Shown here: one piece after another, positions 46,401-58,000 of the stretch
Position numbering within the stretch: position 1 is the first letter of the stretch
Layout: each line of letters begins with the position of its first letter
Assembly (NCBI RefSeq): GCF_030848805.1
Contig: NC_092363.1
Coordinates: 22,943,774-23,007,773, forward strand
Direction: 5' to 3'
DNA length: 64,000 nt
Source: Temnothorax longispinosus
Taxonomy: Eukaryota > Arthropoda > Insecta > Hymenoptera > Formicidae
Made by a program: the position numbers and the translations under genes
Notes under the pieces: generated by a model
What the model saw: only the letters and a program-made list of their open reading frames with translations
What the model was told of the DNA's origin: nothing
Database searches by the model: none

Positions 46401-49400
46401 GTGCGTCGGATGACGAAACTTCGTGCCAAAAGCTGGAGAGGCGACGGGAGTGCGAGAGAGAGAGAGAGATAGATATATAGATAGAGGAGCGGCGGGGAGG
46501 AGAGAGCGAGAGCGCGTGCAAGAAAGAGAGAGAGAGACGGAGAGAAAGAGCGAGCCAAATCGTCCCGCTCGATATTCGTAGCATGAGAACGGGACGAGGT
46601 CTGATATTCGCGCGGGTTCCGCGAACAGAGTCGAGAGAAGAGCGGGAATTTTCCTCTCTCTTTCTCTTTCTCTCGCTCTCGTGAAGGAGGGGAGAGACAG
46701 AGAGAGAGAAAGAAATAGCGTTCCCTGCAGCGGAACGACGCGGAATGCCGAAATGACGAGGCGGAATGTGCCCGGGACGTGTTCCGGGCGAGAACGAACG
46801 AACGCGACTTCCCGGCGACGAGACGCCGCCGCGGAGGAGGAACCCGGAGCTCGTCCCGGCCGCGTTGCGGGACGCGTCGCGGAAATCCGTGCCGTCGCGT
46901 TATCGCTCGATATTCAGCCTCGGCTGAGAGAGAGAAGCTACCGACGCCGCCGTGACCGACGGCGGCGGCCGGATGTCACGCGGACGGATAGTAGACGCGA
47001 GCCGACTCCGTCCGGAAAACGTTCGGCCGTTACTGGCGCAGAGGTTCCGGCAGAAGTCACTAGACGTGTCCTCAGTGGCGGATTGACTCCCCAGGCGCGA
47101 AGAAAAATTTCGGAATTTTGCAATTATTAGCACGAGTAATCGATATCGTTATTGATACATCGAAATTTGGAGTACTAAATTAATTTCCGTTCGTGTCATT
47201 CCGTTATACTAATTATAACGCAAATGTAACGCATATTGCAAAATAACATATAAATTATAAACTAATGTATACCTTGCCGACTAATATCGCGTTAGTTTCA
47301 TCGCCAGTCAGTTACTACTTATTGTCATGATCACCGATATCGATTCTGCTTGTGTCAAAGGTTGTAAGATACACGATCTTCAAGTGATATGAATTTTCAG
47401 CGAGCAATAAACTATAGATTTAAGACTGTCATATTTGTGAGGATTTGAAAGTAACAAGTGATTTGAACGTAATACATTAATTTTTAATTTTGACACTTTG
47501 TTTAGTATTTTCAATTATTTTTTTTTTTTATTAGTATATAACTTTTGGAGTAAATTTTGTTTGTGGAGCCTCACGCGCCCGTGGAGAAATCGCCCCTGAA
47601 ACGCATTGAATCCGCCGAGAACATTATTGGCGCTATGAGCGCTACGTTCAGATCAAACGTCATTTACGTAGTTTTATCCGTCTTCATTCGCTAGGTATAT
47701 ACAGGGTGTTTCTTAACACGTGACAAGCGATTATCTGCTTTACCAGGAACTGTTTAAAATAATTATTAACTCTTGAACGCATTTCCAAATATAACTCACG
47801 TATCGCAAGTTGCTCGTACTTCGTGTCTTGACTCGAAATCTCCCGAACAAAAACAGAAAATTTTGAAAGTTCGGAGCTTACAAATTAATGAGCTTTACGT
47901 AAATTTTTCTATCATTTCTATCTAATTTATATTTTAAACGTTTTTTGTCCAAAATGTTTTACTTAATAACGACGTTTAGTTTTTCCACTGATTATTTTTA
48001 TCAGATTTATCGTTTGGTGATAAACGATATAATTATAACGTTATTCTTTACTTATAACGTTTTACTTATTTCACTTGTTTTTTTTTATTTTTGGGAGAAA
48101 ACATTCTTTGTGCATTCTTATATATTTCTCTCTCGCGTCTTGCCTAGTAAAGTTATATTCTCTTTCGGAAATCCCTGCAAGTTTGAGCAATATTGTTTAA
48201 CAATATTTCAGCATAAATAAATCTAGGCATAAAAAAAGTATAAATTTAAAGGTACAAACTTAGTATTAATTTTTTTAAATATTTCCTTTTATATCTTCAC
48301 ACCAGGGATATCATCTTTGATATAATAATGTAATAAGTAGCAAAATAAAATTTTGCGGCGCAACTTAGGGCGTCCGAATTAGACACAATATTCGGTCTCG
48401 TTTCAAAAGTCGAGTGTACCTCATGTATATATTTTTGACAACGTACGCGAGAAGTGGAGAAGGGAGAGATGTCGGTAATGATGTTTATTAAGTTTTACCA
48501 TAACTATGTGGTGGTCGAACGGTCGTTCCCTTTTTCGCTCTGAAACCTAAAGTCCAAGTGCGGGACCGAGAGAGAGAGAGAGAGAGAGAGAGCTTTTTAT
48601 ATCACTACACACGTATTACATACATTTCTGCGTAACAGTGACGTCAGTGTCTTTCAACGCGTAAGGAACATATACCGGGTGTTGAGCCACGAGGCTCGCA
48701 GCACTCTCGTCAACCTCGTCGAAATTCGCGTTCCCGGGGTCAAAGAAAACGCGGGCTAATGCGACCGATTCATTGCAGTTCCCCGTAGGCAGAATTCACA
48801 GGCATTTGAAAAATAGAACCACGAGTCATGGTCGGGTAGGCGCTACTGCGGCGGTGTACAGCGCGGCCATTTTGGAATACCTTACGGCCGAGGTAAGTGA
48901 GCATATATGTGTATGTGTGAGAGGGAGAGAGAGAGCGAGCGCGAGCGAAAGAGAGAATACGAGAGATTGTAACTGATATTGTAACCGAGACCGAAATCGC
49001 GACTCCGCTAAGTTCGGAGTAATACCTCGCAAGATCGAGAATTTCATGCAAACAATAATTCGACAATTGTCGAATGTTGTCAGAATATTTAAGACGAAAG
49101 GAGATTTATAAATATCTATAAATATCTATAATTATCTATAGATAGATAAGAATGATTCAAGCTAAAAATACGTAGAAAGAATAGTAAATATTACAAATGA
49201 TAACGACGAAATAGACGAGATCATTTGTGAGGATAGGATCGAAGTTAATTAAGGGAAACATTAATGTATCGCAATGCTTTTCTCATTGTTAATACTTAGT
49301 TAATACTAGTGCGTTTGTAAAGAATCATCAGGGGAAATGTCGTTAATCTTTAATCGTTGAATTATAATTTAACTATAATTTAACTATCATTATACTTACA

Positions 49401-50732
49401 GTTAAAAACGATACAATTTGACATAAATTTGGACTAACAGCACAATTACATTGCACAAGCGCCGTTAGGTGGACAAGGGGGACGAGTGCCTCCCAATAGA
49501 TGCAAATACCTATATGATAATTTCGAATAAATTAAAATAATGTTTACACGTGTAACCTGAAAACCCTAATAAGTTGAACTTTAAACTGCACTCTTTTTAT
49601 TTCTTATTTATGTTGTTTCTTGTGTGTTTTTTTTTTTTTTTAGTTTCTAAAGCTTTCCCTCGAGTTTATAGCTAACGGCGCCAGTGTACATTGCTTACAA
49701 TGTAAATACATAATTAAATAATTAAATATTGATATCAAATAATGTTCTCATCAATGCAAACTCAGGAAGAGGAACACAAAGAAAGAGCGGACATCGAATA
49801 GAGGTGGAGAGAGGGAGAAAGAATTAAAATACAGGCAGAGAACAGTCATTATAATCCCGGCGAATACGATAGCGTCTCAGTTTCTAAAAACATGGTTGTC
49901 TTTCCCGCTTTTATTTTTGAGTTTTAAATGCGTTTTAAATTGATTAAATATATTAAAGACGATATACAGGGTGATCCATTTTAAGTGCCCATCTCAAATA
50001 TTTCTTGAACAATACATTTTAAAGAAAAATTAAAAATGGGTTACCCTGTATATTTATTGAAATTAAAATAGCAAGAAATTTCTCAATTGACGAATAATTA
50101 CTTTTATATAGCTTATTACTTCCGTTATTTGTGTAATTATGAAATTATTACCGATGTACTTTATTGTGTTTCAAATGGTTCATTAAACGATTGTGCTCTC
50201 TTTTTGCTCAGGTATTGGAGTTGGCGGGAAATGCATCGAAGGATCTGAAAGTCAAACGTATTACACCTAGACATTTGCAACTCGCTATACGTGGTGACGA
50301 AGAATTAGATAGTCTCATTAAGGCAACAATTGCAGGAGGAGGTACGTTTCTTTTCATAAATTTTTTATAACTTGTATAATTATACATCATTAATACAATT
50401 TAGAATTAATATAATTATACATTAATAATTGCAATAATAATCAATAAATGCAATTAATATAATTATACATCATTAGTACAATTTAATCATTCTAAACAGT
50501 TTATAATGTTGAAAATTATCATTTTTTTGGAATGAATTTTGTACGTAGCAGTATATTCAGAGTTTCTGTACATAGAGTTTATCGCTAATGTGATATTTTC
50601 TTTTTGTACAACTTATACCAATGAGAATACGAGAAAGAAATTATACATATATGTCATTGTTTGATTGCAGGTGTTATTCCACATATCCACAAATCACTTA
50701 TCGGCAAGAAGGGTTCGCAGAAGCCAGCATAA
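43494..50732 (+). CDS. H2A.Z: Histone H2A.Z (H2A.V) variant
   Basis: Five coding exons: 43494-43496 (the ATG alone, donor ATG|GTGAGT), 43643-43720, 48779-48892, 50212-50341 and 50671-50732, giving 128 residues. The protein starts MAGGKAGKDSGKAKAKAVSR. It contains the histone fold with FPVGRIHRHLKNRTTSHGRV and AAVYSAAILEYLTAEVLELA, the variant signature DEELDSLIKATIAGGGVIPH, and the tail HKSLIGKKGSQKPA. It is nearly identical to vertebrate H2A.Z, same length. H2A.Z is deposited by SWR1/SRCAP-type remodellers at promoter-flanking nucleosomes and heterochromatin boundaries. The tail lacks a terminal SQ(D/E)-aromatic motif, so unlike Drosophila H2Av it should not double as H2AX. As a replication-independent histone gene it has introns and a poly(A) signal rather than only a stem-loop end. 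Confidence 0.97.
44570..44717. mobile_element. Near-perfect MITE with TAA duplications in H2A.Z intron 2
   Basis: The arms GGGCCAATTTCACCAACCAC and GTGGTTGGTGAAATTGGCCC are perfect inverted copies, and pairing continues through AGTTAGCTTAACCGACGGTT. It is flanked by TAA at 44567-44569 and 44718-44720. The 3-bp TWA duplication fits PIF/Harbinger-type MITEs, and arm identity suggests a recent insertion. Confidence 0.88.
48570..48592. repeat. (GA)n microsatellite
   Basis: A short uninterrupted GA run about 190 bp before the third coding exon of H2A.Z. Confidence 0.85.
48893..50211 (+). other. H2A.Z intron 3
   Basis: AT-rich intron containing a small inverted-repeat element (49962-50053), a GA-rich tract near its start and an (ATCTATAA)n-like patch near 49108-49145. 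No coding exon was seen. Confidence 0.5.
49962..50053. mobile_element. Short inverted element with ATACAGGGTG ends
   Basis: The ends ATATACAGGGTGATCCATTT and AAATGGGTTACCCTGTATAT are imperfect inverted copies, about 92 bp apart end to end. The terminal ATACAGGGTG motif is shared with the 8425-8525 element. Confidence 0.65.
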
Positions 50733-50884
50733 TTTAGCGATAATTGACATTGAACATTTCAAGATTCGTGGGCAAACGGGAGGAGGAGTTGGTCCAGTGC
50801 TTGTTGCAACAAAGTGTACCTAGGTTACTAAATCGATGGCGAGACTGGCGTGATATATACATAGATATATATATATATATAGAT

Positions 50885-50890
50885 AATAAA
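50885..50890 (+). terminator. H2A.Z polyadenylation signal
   Basis: AATAAA occurs about 153 bp after the H2A.Z stop codon within an AT-rich 3' UTR (GATAATAAATAAAACAG). The distance is typical. Confidence 0.55.
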
Positions 50891-52550
50891 TAAAACAGTA
50901 TATTGAGATATAATTTAATATAGATAAAGAAAATGAGAGTTAAAGAAAAGACAAATGTTCATTGACAATTGACAAACGGACAAGACAGGGAGAGAGAAAG
51001 AGAGAGGATTCTAGGCCGAGTGTAGGAAATTTTTTGTGTGTGTTGCGAGCGATGCGTTGTAGCATGGCTCGAGATGATGGCAGTCTTTGGTACAGTTTGC
51101 AATTTTTGAACATTGCAGTAACATCAGAGGACGTGTGAAAGCCTGTTTAATTACCACGTTTAATTATTTACCATTATGAACGAAACTCGATTACTTTATC
51201 AAACCGCCATCGTTAATTTTATCTCATTTTCGTCTTTGACTCGCGTTATGTGCCACTGAAGGAGGTTTTTTGCTCCCAAGTAGTAACGCTCTCATTTCAC
51301 AATCTCGCACACATGAATACACATGAATTGTGCAGTTCAGTTATTTATTTCAGATGAATTTTAGTGTGTTTAGATTTATTACATATATACAATTATGTCA
51401 GTGGAATTATATAATACATGGATTATAAACAGTAAAGTTTTACGTCGAATTCATCACGACAAAAGAGAAGGAGAAGAAATAGCGGACATTTATACGCATA
51501 ATTTCCAATATAGTTTTGGAATCAAATAACTCCACTTGGCCAAATTCGTATAAAAGTACATACTAAAGTTTTGATCTGCTACTTAGATATTAAATCGTCT
51601 CTCGTTGCACGTTCACCAGTTTACAAGTTTCTTGCGCTTTCCTCCTGTTAGAATCACGATGATTATTACATAGGGTTCCGATAATAAATAGCAACGATTT
51701 CAAAGTTTGAAAGTTTAACTTTGTGACTCGATTGTACATAGTGTTTTTTAATTGCATACATAAAACTCGTGTAACATATACGTGAATATTGAGTTTTGTG
51801 AGCTTCTGAAATTAAATGAGCCTTTTATTTCAAGAACCAGATTGTGGAATGTTCAGTTTTATTAACAAAATTTTCTAGATATTGCGATCTTAATAATAAC
51901 GAAGGCTGAATTCGTTTCTTGTAAAATAATCTGAAATGATGTAGTAACGATTCGACCGAATAATCCGAAGATTTATTTGCACATGTAAGAACGTGCCGAT
52001 TTTCATTTCCGCTCTAAACATTTTTCTTTCTTATTTTAATAATATTTGTCAGTTAGTTAATCCTACGATTTAGCATAATTTTTATTGTACGTACACGGTT
52101 TCGCACCATATGTAAAACGTTCATTTTCATAATAAAAGATAAATTTTATTAAACTCTGCACATATATATAAATCATAAATTACTATGATACTTTATACAA
52201 GATCTTTAATTAGAAAAAAATTCGTATCCTATTCTTTAGGAAAGGAAGCTATACTTATATTTTCACAAGCAATATTAAATCGTTGAAAGACCGAACTCGT
52301 CAAAAGAAAAAAAAGATTGCATGCTTTTTTTATCGCGAGTATTTATACACCTATCTCAAAATAAAAAAATAATGGAGAGAGATAAGGTAGGTGATTCTTT
52401 TGTGTGGGATATGTACATCGAGTTTATAAATAAGCTTCGATTTCACTCCGTCATGATGGCATCAGGTATTGTCCGGATATCGAAATTATGTAGGTGCATA
52501 CTTAGATGCCTGCGTTGCGGAGTAACAACGACGGCCCTGAATCCTGTGCA
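50891..52550. other. Spacer / extended 3' region of H2A.Z
   Basis: AT-rich DNA without a supported coding exon. Further AATAAA-like words (for example near 52128) could give longer H2A.Z transcripts. Confidence 0.4.
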
Positions 52551-53580
52551 AGCTTGGCGCGCGGCGCGCCCGTGCGGTGGCGCCGTCCGGCGAGCGACGC
52601 GCGAAGCTAACACACTCCCCCCCCCCCCCCCCGACGACTGTCGTCGAGCTGGTCGCCGGGCGTGATAGCTGCGGGAGGCCAGAGGGGAAGGAGTGCCCGC
52701 GCCATTGGCGAGCGCGAGCGAAACGGAGCGAGGGTTTTCGGAGCTGCCCCCCACTCCCGCGACGGTGCAGCGCTTGGAGTAGTGAAGTCGCAGTCGCCTT
52801 TCACGGGTACGGTCGGGTTGGTCGGTCGGTCGTTCGTTCGGTCGGTCGGTCGCCCGAGCGGGGCTTGGAGCAGCGTACACACGCTCGCGATCGTGCTTGT
52901 CGTCGGGGTCGCTCCGGGAATTACGCCGTCGTCGCACCGGGGAGCAGCAAGTCCTTCGGTAAGGGCCGGCTGCGACACGCGCGCACACGCGCGCACGCAC
53001 ACGCGCGCAGGCAGACGCGTACCTTCGCTGCCCCCGCGATCCGGGCGCGCACTCGGCTCGCGGTGACAGGTCGCGTGGGATAGGAGCGAGAGTGTGTATC
53101 TCCCGGCAGGACGCGTGTCCTTCCATATTTCATAGAGAGAGATCGAGAAAGGTGCGTGCATGCGTGCGCGCGCGCGTGCGTGCGTCTTGTTGCTACTTGT
53201 TTTAAAAACGCGCACCGCCCTGAAGGTTGCCGCGTCCATCCTATCTACCTTGCTGTCGCGTGAAGTTGACGCCGGTACGCACGTCGTCATCTGCATCTGA
53301 ATTGAATGCGCGCGCGAGTTCGTGATCGGTTTTCCTGCCGGCGATCCTCTCCTGCTCGCGATCAGTGCCAGCCTGCCAGCCGCGTGCGGAATTCGCATCC
53401 GAGAGTTCAAGGAAAGAGCGCGGAGCCGTCTCTCCTTTCCTTTCCCGCTCGCTTCGCTCGACGTCGCGTCGTTCCGTGTTGTTTCGGACAGGGCGAACAA
53501 AATCATCCGCTCCCCAGCCGGTCTTCGTTTGCGTGACGTTGTTCAGGTGATTCGCTCGCTTGAAGGCGCGTTGTAACAAT
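52551..53580 (+). promoter_or_regulatory. CpG island with simple repeats, probable promoter
   Basis: A sharply bounded CpG-rich island in AT-rich surroundings. It contains a poly(C) run (about 52617-52632), a GGTC/GTTC tandem tract (about 52812-52850) and CGCGCACA-type tracts (about 52976-53010 and 53160-53185). A donor-like GTTCAG|GTGATT follows position 53546. Open frames up to about 300 codons on the minus strand have no family resemblance and reflect composition. It is inferred to be a promoter and noncoding first exon of a gene beyond the window. Confidence 0.35.
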
Positions 53581-54639
53581 TTTCGAATAGTCCTTATATC
53601 AGGTAATTCTTTTCATTTCCCCATGCTTACATTGAGGATGCACGAATATCGATGTGGACGCTTGATGCTTGAGATTGATGAACGTGAAAAGCTGAAAAAT
53701 ATAATTCAAATTGTACCTATTACATATTTTTATATTATATAATTAATATCTAATTGATTTTATAATTATTCAATATCTCTCTAACATCGTGAATTATTTT
53801 TTAATCTGCGACGAGGACATTCGTCGGAAAGTAAATGAGAGAGAAATATAGTTTGGGGTATTATTTGACAGTAAGGGCAGTTATTTCTGATACATTATCG
53901 TTTTCAACTTAATTTTTTCAATCTAACAGTGTAAATGTTAAAAGAATTCTTTTGTTGACTATGTTATGACGTAATCATTTATTATCACAATTGGAAAGGA
54001 CATTAAACAACATTTATTGAATTTAGCGAACGCGAAAAGTTGCAGAATGTCATCGATGAAGCTCTTTCTCTTTATCGGATTCGATCGATAAATATTTTAC
54101 GCTACGTCGTGGCGAAATCTGCTTTTCGTATCAAACGATATTCATTTTCATATTTTTCCGAAAATAACTTGGGGGTAATATTTGATATTCGTTATTTTAG
54201 TTACTAAAGTTACTTTGATGTCTAACGAATCAGTTTATCCGTGTAGTCAATTAAATTCCAACCAATTACGCCTACAAACTCGAATGATTAATTATTAATT
54301 ACTCCGAGCCGGTAAAGATTAACGAACGCGTATGCGTGCAATTATGGTCGCGTCCGGGCAAATGGAGGGTAGGTAATTGCAAACGCCTACCTTTGCAAGT
54401 AACGAAGTTGAGTAAATCAAAGTACACCGAGTCTTATTCGCTTAATTGACTCGATCTTTTACGAATATAATCGAAAGCAAGGAACTCGATCAAAGCGTAA
54501 TTTCTTCGGTTCCTTAATCGAGCGCCGCATAACCTTCGGGCGCGTGTCTATAACATATACAAATTGCGCTTATTTCATCTAGATTAGAGACACGGTTGGA
54601 GAAACAGACAAACGAATTGATAGATATTTTACGCGAAGA

Positions 54640-55080
54640 AAGCAAGAAAGAAGGCGAAAGAAGGAGAAAGACGCGAGACGCGACGTCGCGTTTGCGAGGC
54701 GAGCGAGTTTGGATTTGAATTCCGTGAACTTCGCGCGCGCGCGGCCGCGGCTAACTTCCGACCGCTCGAACGAGATTCGTCGCGCTCGGACGTCGCGGAG
54801 TCGCGACGTGACGCTCGGAATAAAATTGGGGTTTCGCGTGCGAAACGGCGGGCACGTTTCGTTCCGTCCCGCTCGAACGGAGCCCGCTCGAGAGAGAAAC
54901 GTCTCCTCTTCTGCTTCTTCGAAGGCTGGTGTGCGCGTCGCCGTCGCCGTCGCCGCGCCGCACGGGCACCTGGCATGGAGTAATCTGCTCGCCGCCGTGA
55001 GTCTTCCCACGCAGCACGACCGGCCTAGGATTCTTCGAGGATGACGGGCAGACACGCGGAACGAGCCGTCGCCGCTCGGT
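54640..55080 (+). promoter_or_regulatory. Second CpG island with a possible first exon
   Basis: A CpG-rich island including a CGTCGCCGTCGCCGTCGCCG tract. An ATG at 55041 opens a short frame (MTGRHAERAVAAR) ending at a consensus donor, GCTCG|GTGAGT, after 55078. This could be a first coding exon or a 5' UTR exon of a plus-strand gene. No partner exon is visible to the right within the window. Confidence 0.3.
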
Positions 55081-58000
55081 GAGTCCCTTCGCCTTTTCGC
55101 GTATATGTAGCGGCCGCGTTTCACATGCGATGCACGCTGAACGTGACCCGAACGTGTGGTCTATCTGTTTTAGCCGCGCGCCCTTACATTTTTTGCATTA
55201 GAATTAGAAAAGCCGGGTTTGGTTCTTGAGAGTGAAAGAGAATAGTGGAAAAAGCAACCCAAACGGATCTACATCAGAGAGATGTAGATAGAGGATACGA
55301 AGGGAATGTGAAAGAAAAAAAGGGGGCGGGGTAGCTAAACTATTAATTTCAAATTTGCTTCCTCTTTCACTTTTGTGATTACCTTGGTATGAAAGAAAAT
55401 ACGTTTGCATGCTCGATCAATGCAATTACACTCTATAACATCATGATAATGATAATAGGTGTAAGAAATCGTTCCTTCCTCTTTCTCGAAAAAGTGTCTG
55501 AATTAGCATTTTGCTTAAAATATCTCAAAATTATATACTTTTTTATAGATTCAAATATCATTTTGAGAATATACCTTTTCCGCGTTTTTGTGTACAAAAC
55601 TGAGCTAAAATAGAATGACTTATAAAGGCGGATATTTTTGGCGGATATAAATTACAGATTTATTTTAAGTCGTAAAATGTAGTATTGAATTTTAAGTCAT
55701 AAAATATAGTATCGAAAGCTTCTATAATATCAAAGTATTGAAATTAATAGCTTGCGAATTATTAACCGTTGAAAATGGGGTTTTTCTCTCAGTGAGCTAT
55801 ATTTTACAGATTTAAATAGATAAAGATTTTTCCTTTATTTAGTTTCATCAAATGGATTTTGCTTTATTAAATAGAGATTTCAGTTTGACATTAGTTCTAA
55901 AAATGTTTAATAATGAAAAATTAAATGAATAATGACTTCTCGATTCTCGGAATTGAGGAAATTTATGTCAAACTTGTCAGATATTCTACTATAATAATAA
56001 TAAGTTTAATTTCGCTGTAGAGAAGCGGCTACATATTAAAATTTTTAGATATCTTTCTAGTCTGTCAAATGCAGTGGGTTTTGCACTGAACCGTGCTATT
56101 TACATCCGTGTTAATTAATCTTCCTCATTGTGTGCCACCGGTTTCCGATTCGTATAACCTACATATTAATATTTATATACCATTTAATTTTGTGAACTGA
56201 AAAAAGAGGAAACATCCAACTGTAAAATATTGCATATATGTATAAATGAATTTCACCGACACAAAGCTGAGCTACATGAAAAAAAAAAAATACAATTTCC
56301 CTATTCGAGTGTTCCCATACGTAAAATAATAAATAATTGATATACATTCGAATAACCTTTAAGCGTTAACAATGATTGTTAAATAATATCTGGAATGCTA
56401 CTAGCGCGAATATCATAAATCCGATATCCTATTTTAGTTTTAACGATATAAATTTTTTTACGAGCAGCATAATATAATTATAGCGTAACGCCGTACATTT
56501 TATAATTATTTTTATCCGTAATGGCTCGTTTTATCGGAATTTTTTTTCCATCGCCAGTTTTATCACTGGCAAATTCAAAAGATCTCGCTGCTGTGATATT
56601 ACGCGAGCAATTTTCCTTTTTGCGGCGCCGCGGCCGAGTCTTATCCAAACTAAAACCGTGCAGTCTAATCTTGTGAAAGACCATCTTTTGAAAATGCGCA
56701 CCACTCGACAGAATCCTATTTACACAGGCACACCACGGGGCGCTGTAATATCGTTAATGCAAACTTTCGCCGGTCACGAACGCCTTACTCAATTCGGGCT
56801 TGTTTTCGCGCGCACGCGGATGTAACACTTCGCTGGGAGCAATTACGGGAACTCGCGGTCTAAGTTCGCCTCGCGAGCAGTCGCGATAATGAACCGAGAT
56901 CGCCGTGCGGTCTCTCCCGGTGCAACACCGTGTATATGCTGCCGTTTGGAGAGCATCGTGCGCGTTAACCCTTGAAATAATATAACGAGAAGCGGTATAA
57001 GGTATCCTCGTTCTCATAATTACTGCTTCGTTCTTCGCCGTGTCTAATGATTTGCATAATTGTTTCAATTTACGTCGGTTTTGTAAAAGTTTCCACGATC
57101 GCTAAAAAAGCAGCAAGATTTTTCACGGTGCTTATACAGGTACAAGACGAGCGTTATTAAAGTAAATTTCAGAGAGGTTTTTTTCTACTTTATTCGAGGG
57201 CGTGTATACACGATGAAAAACGAAATATTCCCCGTGATGTAAACTCGTTTAGCGCTTTAAAAGTTACCGTCGCATTTTAATGGAAATAAACAATCAGCGA
57301 TTACCTCGTCGCGCGCGCGCGCAATAATAATTAGATAAAATAACACGAGAACGCGTATATCGCTCGGTTGTTTTTTTGCGCATTCGCGGATTTTATATTT
57401 TATATACGAAGGAGAAGCATATCCAAATATTTACCCGGCCGTATTTCGGCGGTATGCTCTCGCCGAGGTAAAAGCAAAGTTATACAGAGTTATTGCAGCG
57501 GCGCGGCGCGGCCCGGCGCAATATTCCGTGCCGGGGCGTATTGTTTGCCGATCGCGTCCTCGTTTACCACCCATTGATTTTAAAACACGCGTAAACGGCG
57601 CCCCGTCGCCGGTGCCGGACCGATTTTTCGACCCTTGAGCAAGCGCGACCCTCGACCACTCCGCGAGACAAACACGCTAAATCGACGATATATCGCTGTG
57701 TATTTTTTTTTTACTCTTGGTGCTCCGCGGTGTTTTGTGAATACTCCTTGCGAGCGTCCTACAAAAACTTCGTACTTGAAAAATCGATCTTGCGCCGTGT
57801 GATTTTAGTCGTTTCGACGAAAACGGCTTTTAATCAACTTTGCGAAGCAATCCTTCATCGATTATTCCTGTGTATCCGGGAGATTTATTTTCTCTATTCT
57901 TTCGCGAATAATTCCAAGGAAGTAGTTCTAAATGTACTAAATACTAAAATTACGTGATGCTTGTAGGTTTTTAATAATTTTTATTAAGTGCAGCAATCTC

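Larger units (their letters stand above)
43721..48778 (+). other. H2A.Z intron 2
   Basis: A roughly 5-kb intron, GC-rich at first (43721-45000) and again at 46200-47080. It holds a TAA-flanked MITE (44570-44717), CT/GA microsatellites near 44526-44545, 46455-46475, 46650-46715 and 48570-48592, and a lone TATACAGGGTGTT end near 47697. Long open frames on both strands follow from CpG-rich composition and show no recognisable domain. Confidence 0.5.

Noticed and set aside
46681..47130. 149-codon plus-strand frame in H2A.Z intron 2
   Set aside because: Arg/Glu-rich from GA/CG repeats, with no family resemblance.
52443..53506. Minus-strand frames of 227 and 299 codons
   Set aside because: Inside a CpG island with poly(C) and CGCACA tracts. 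Arg/Ala/Pro-rich, no domain, and opposite-strand frames are equally long.
56754..57068. 104-codon minus-strand frame
   Set aside because: No family resemblance and no splice context that convinces.
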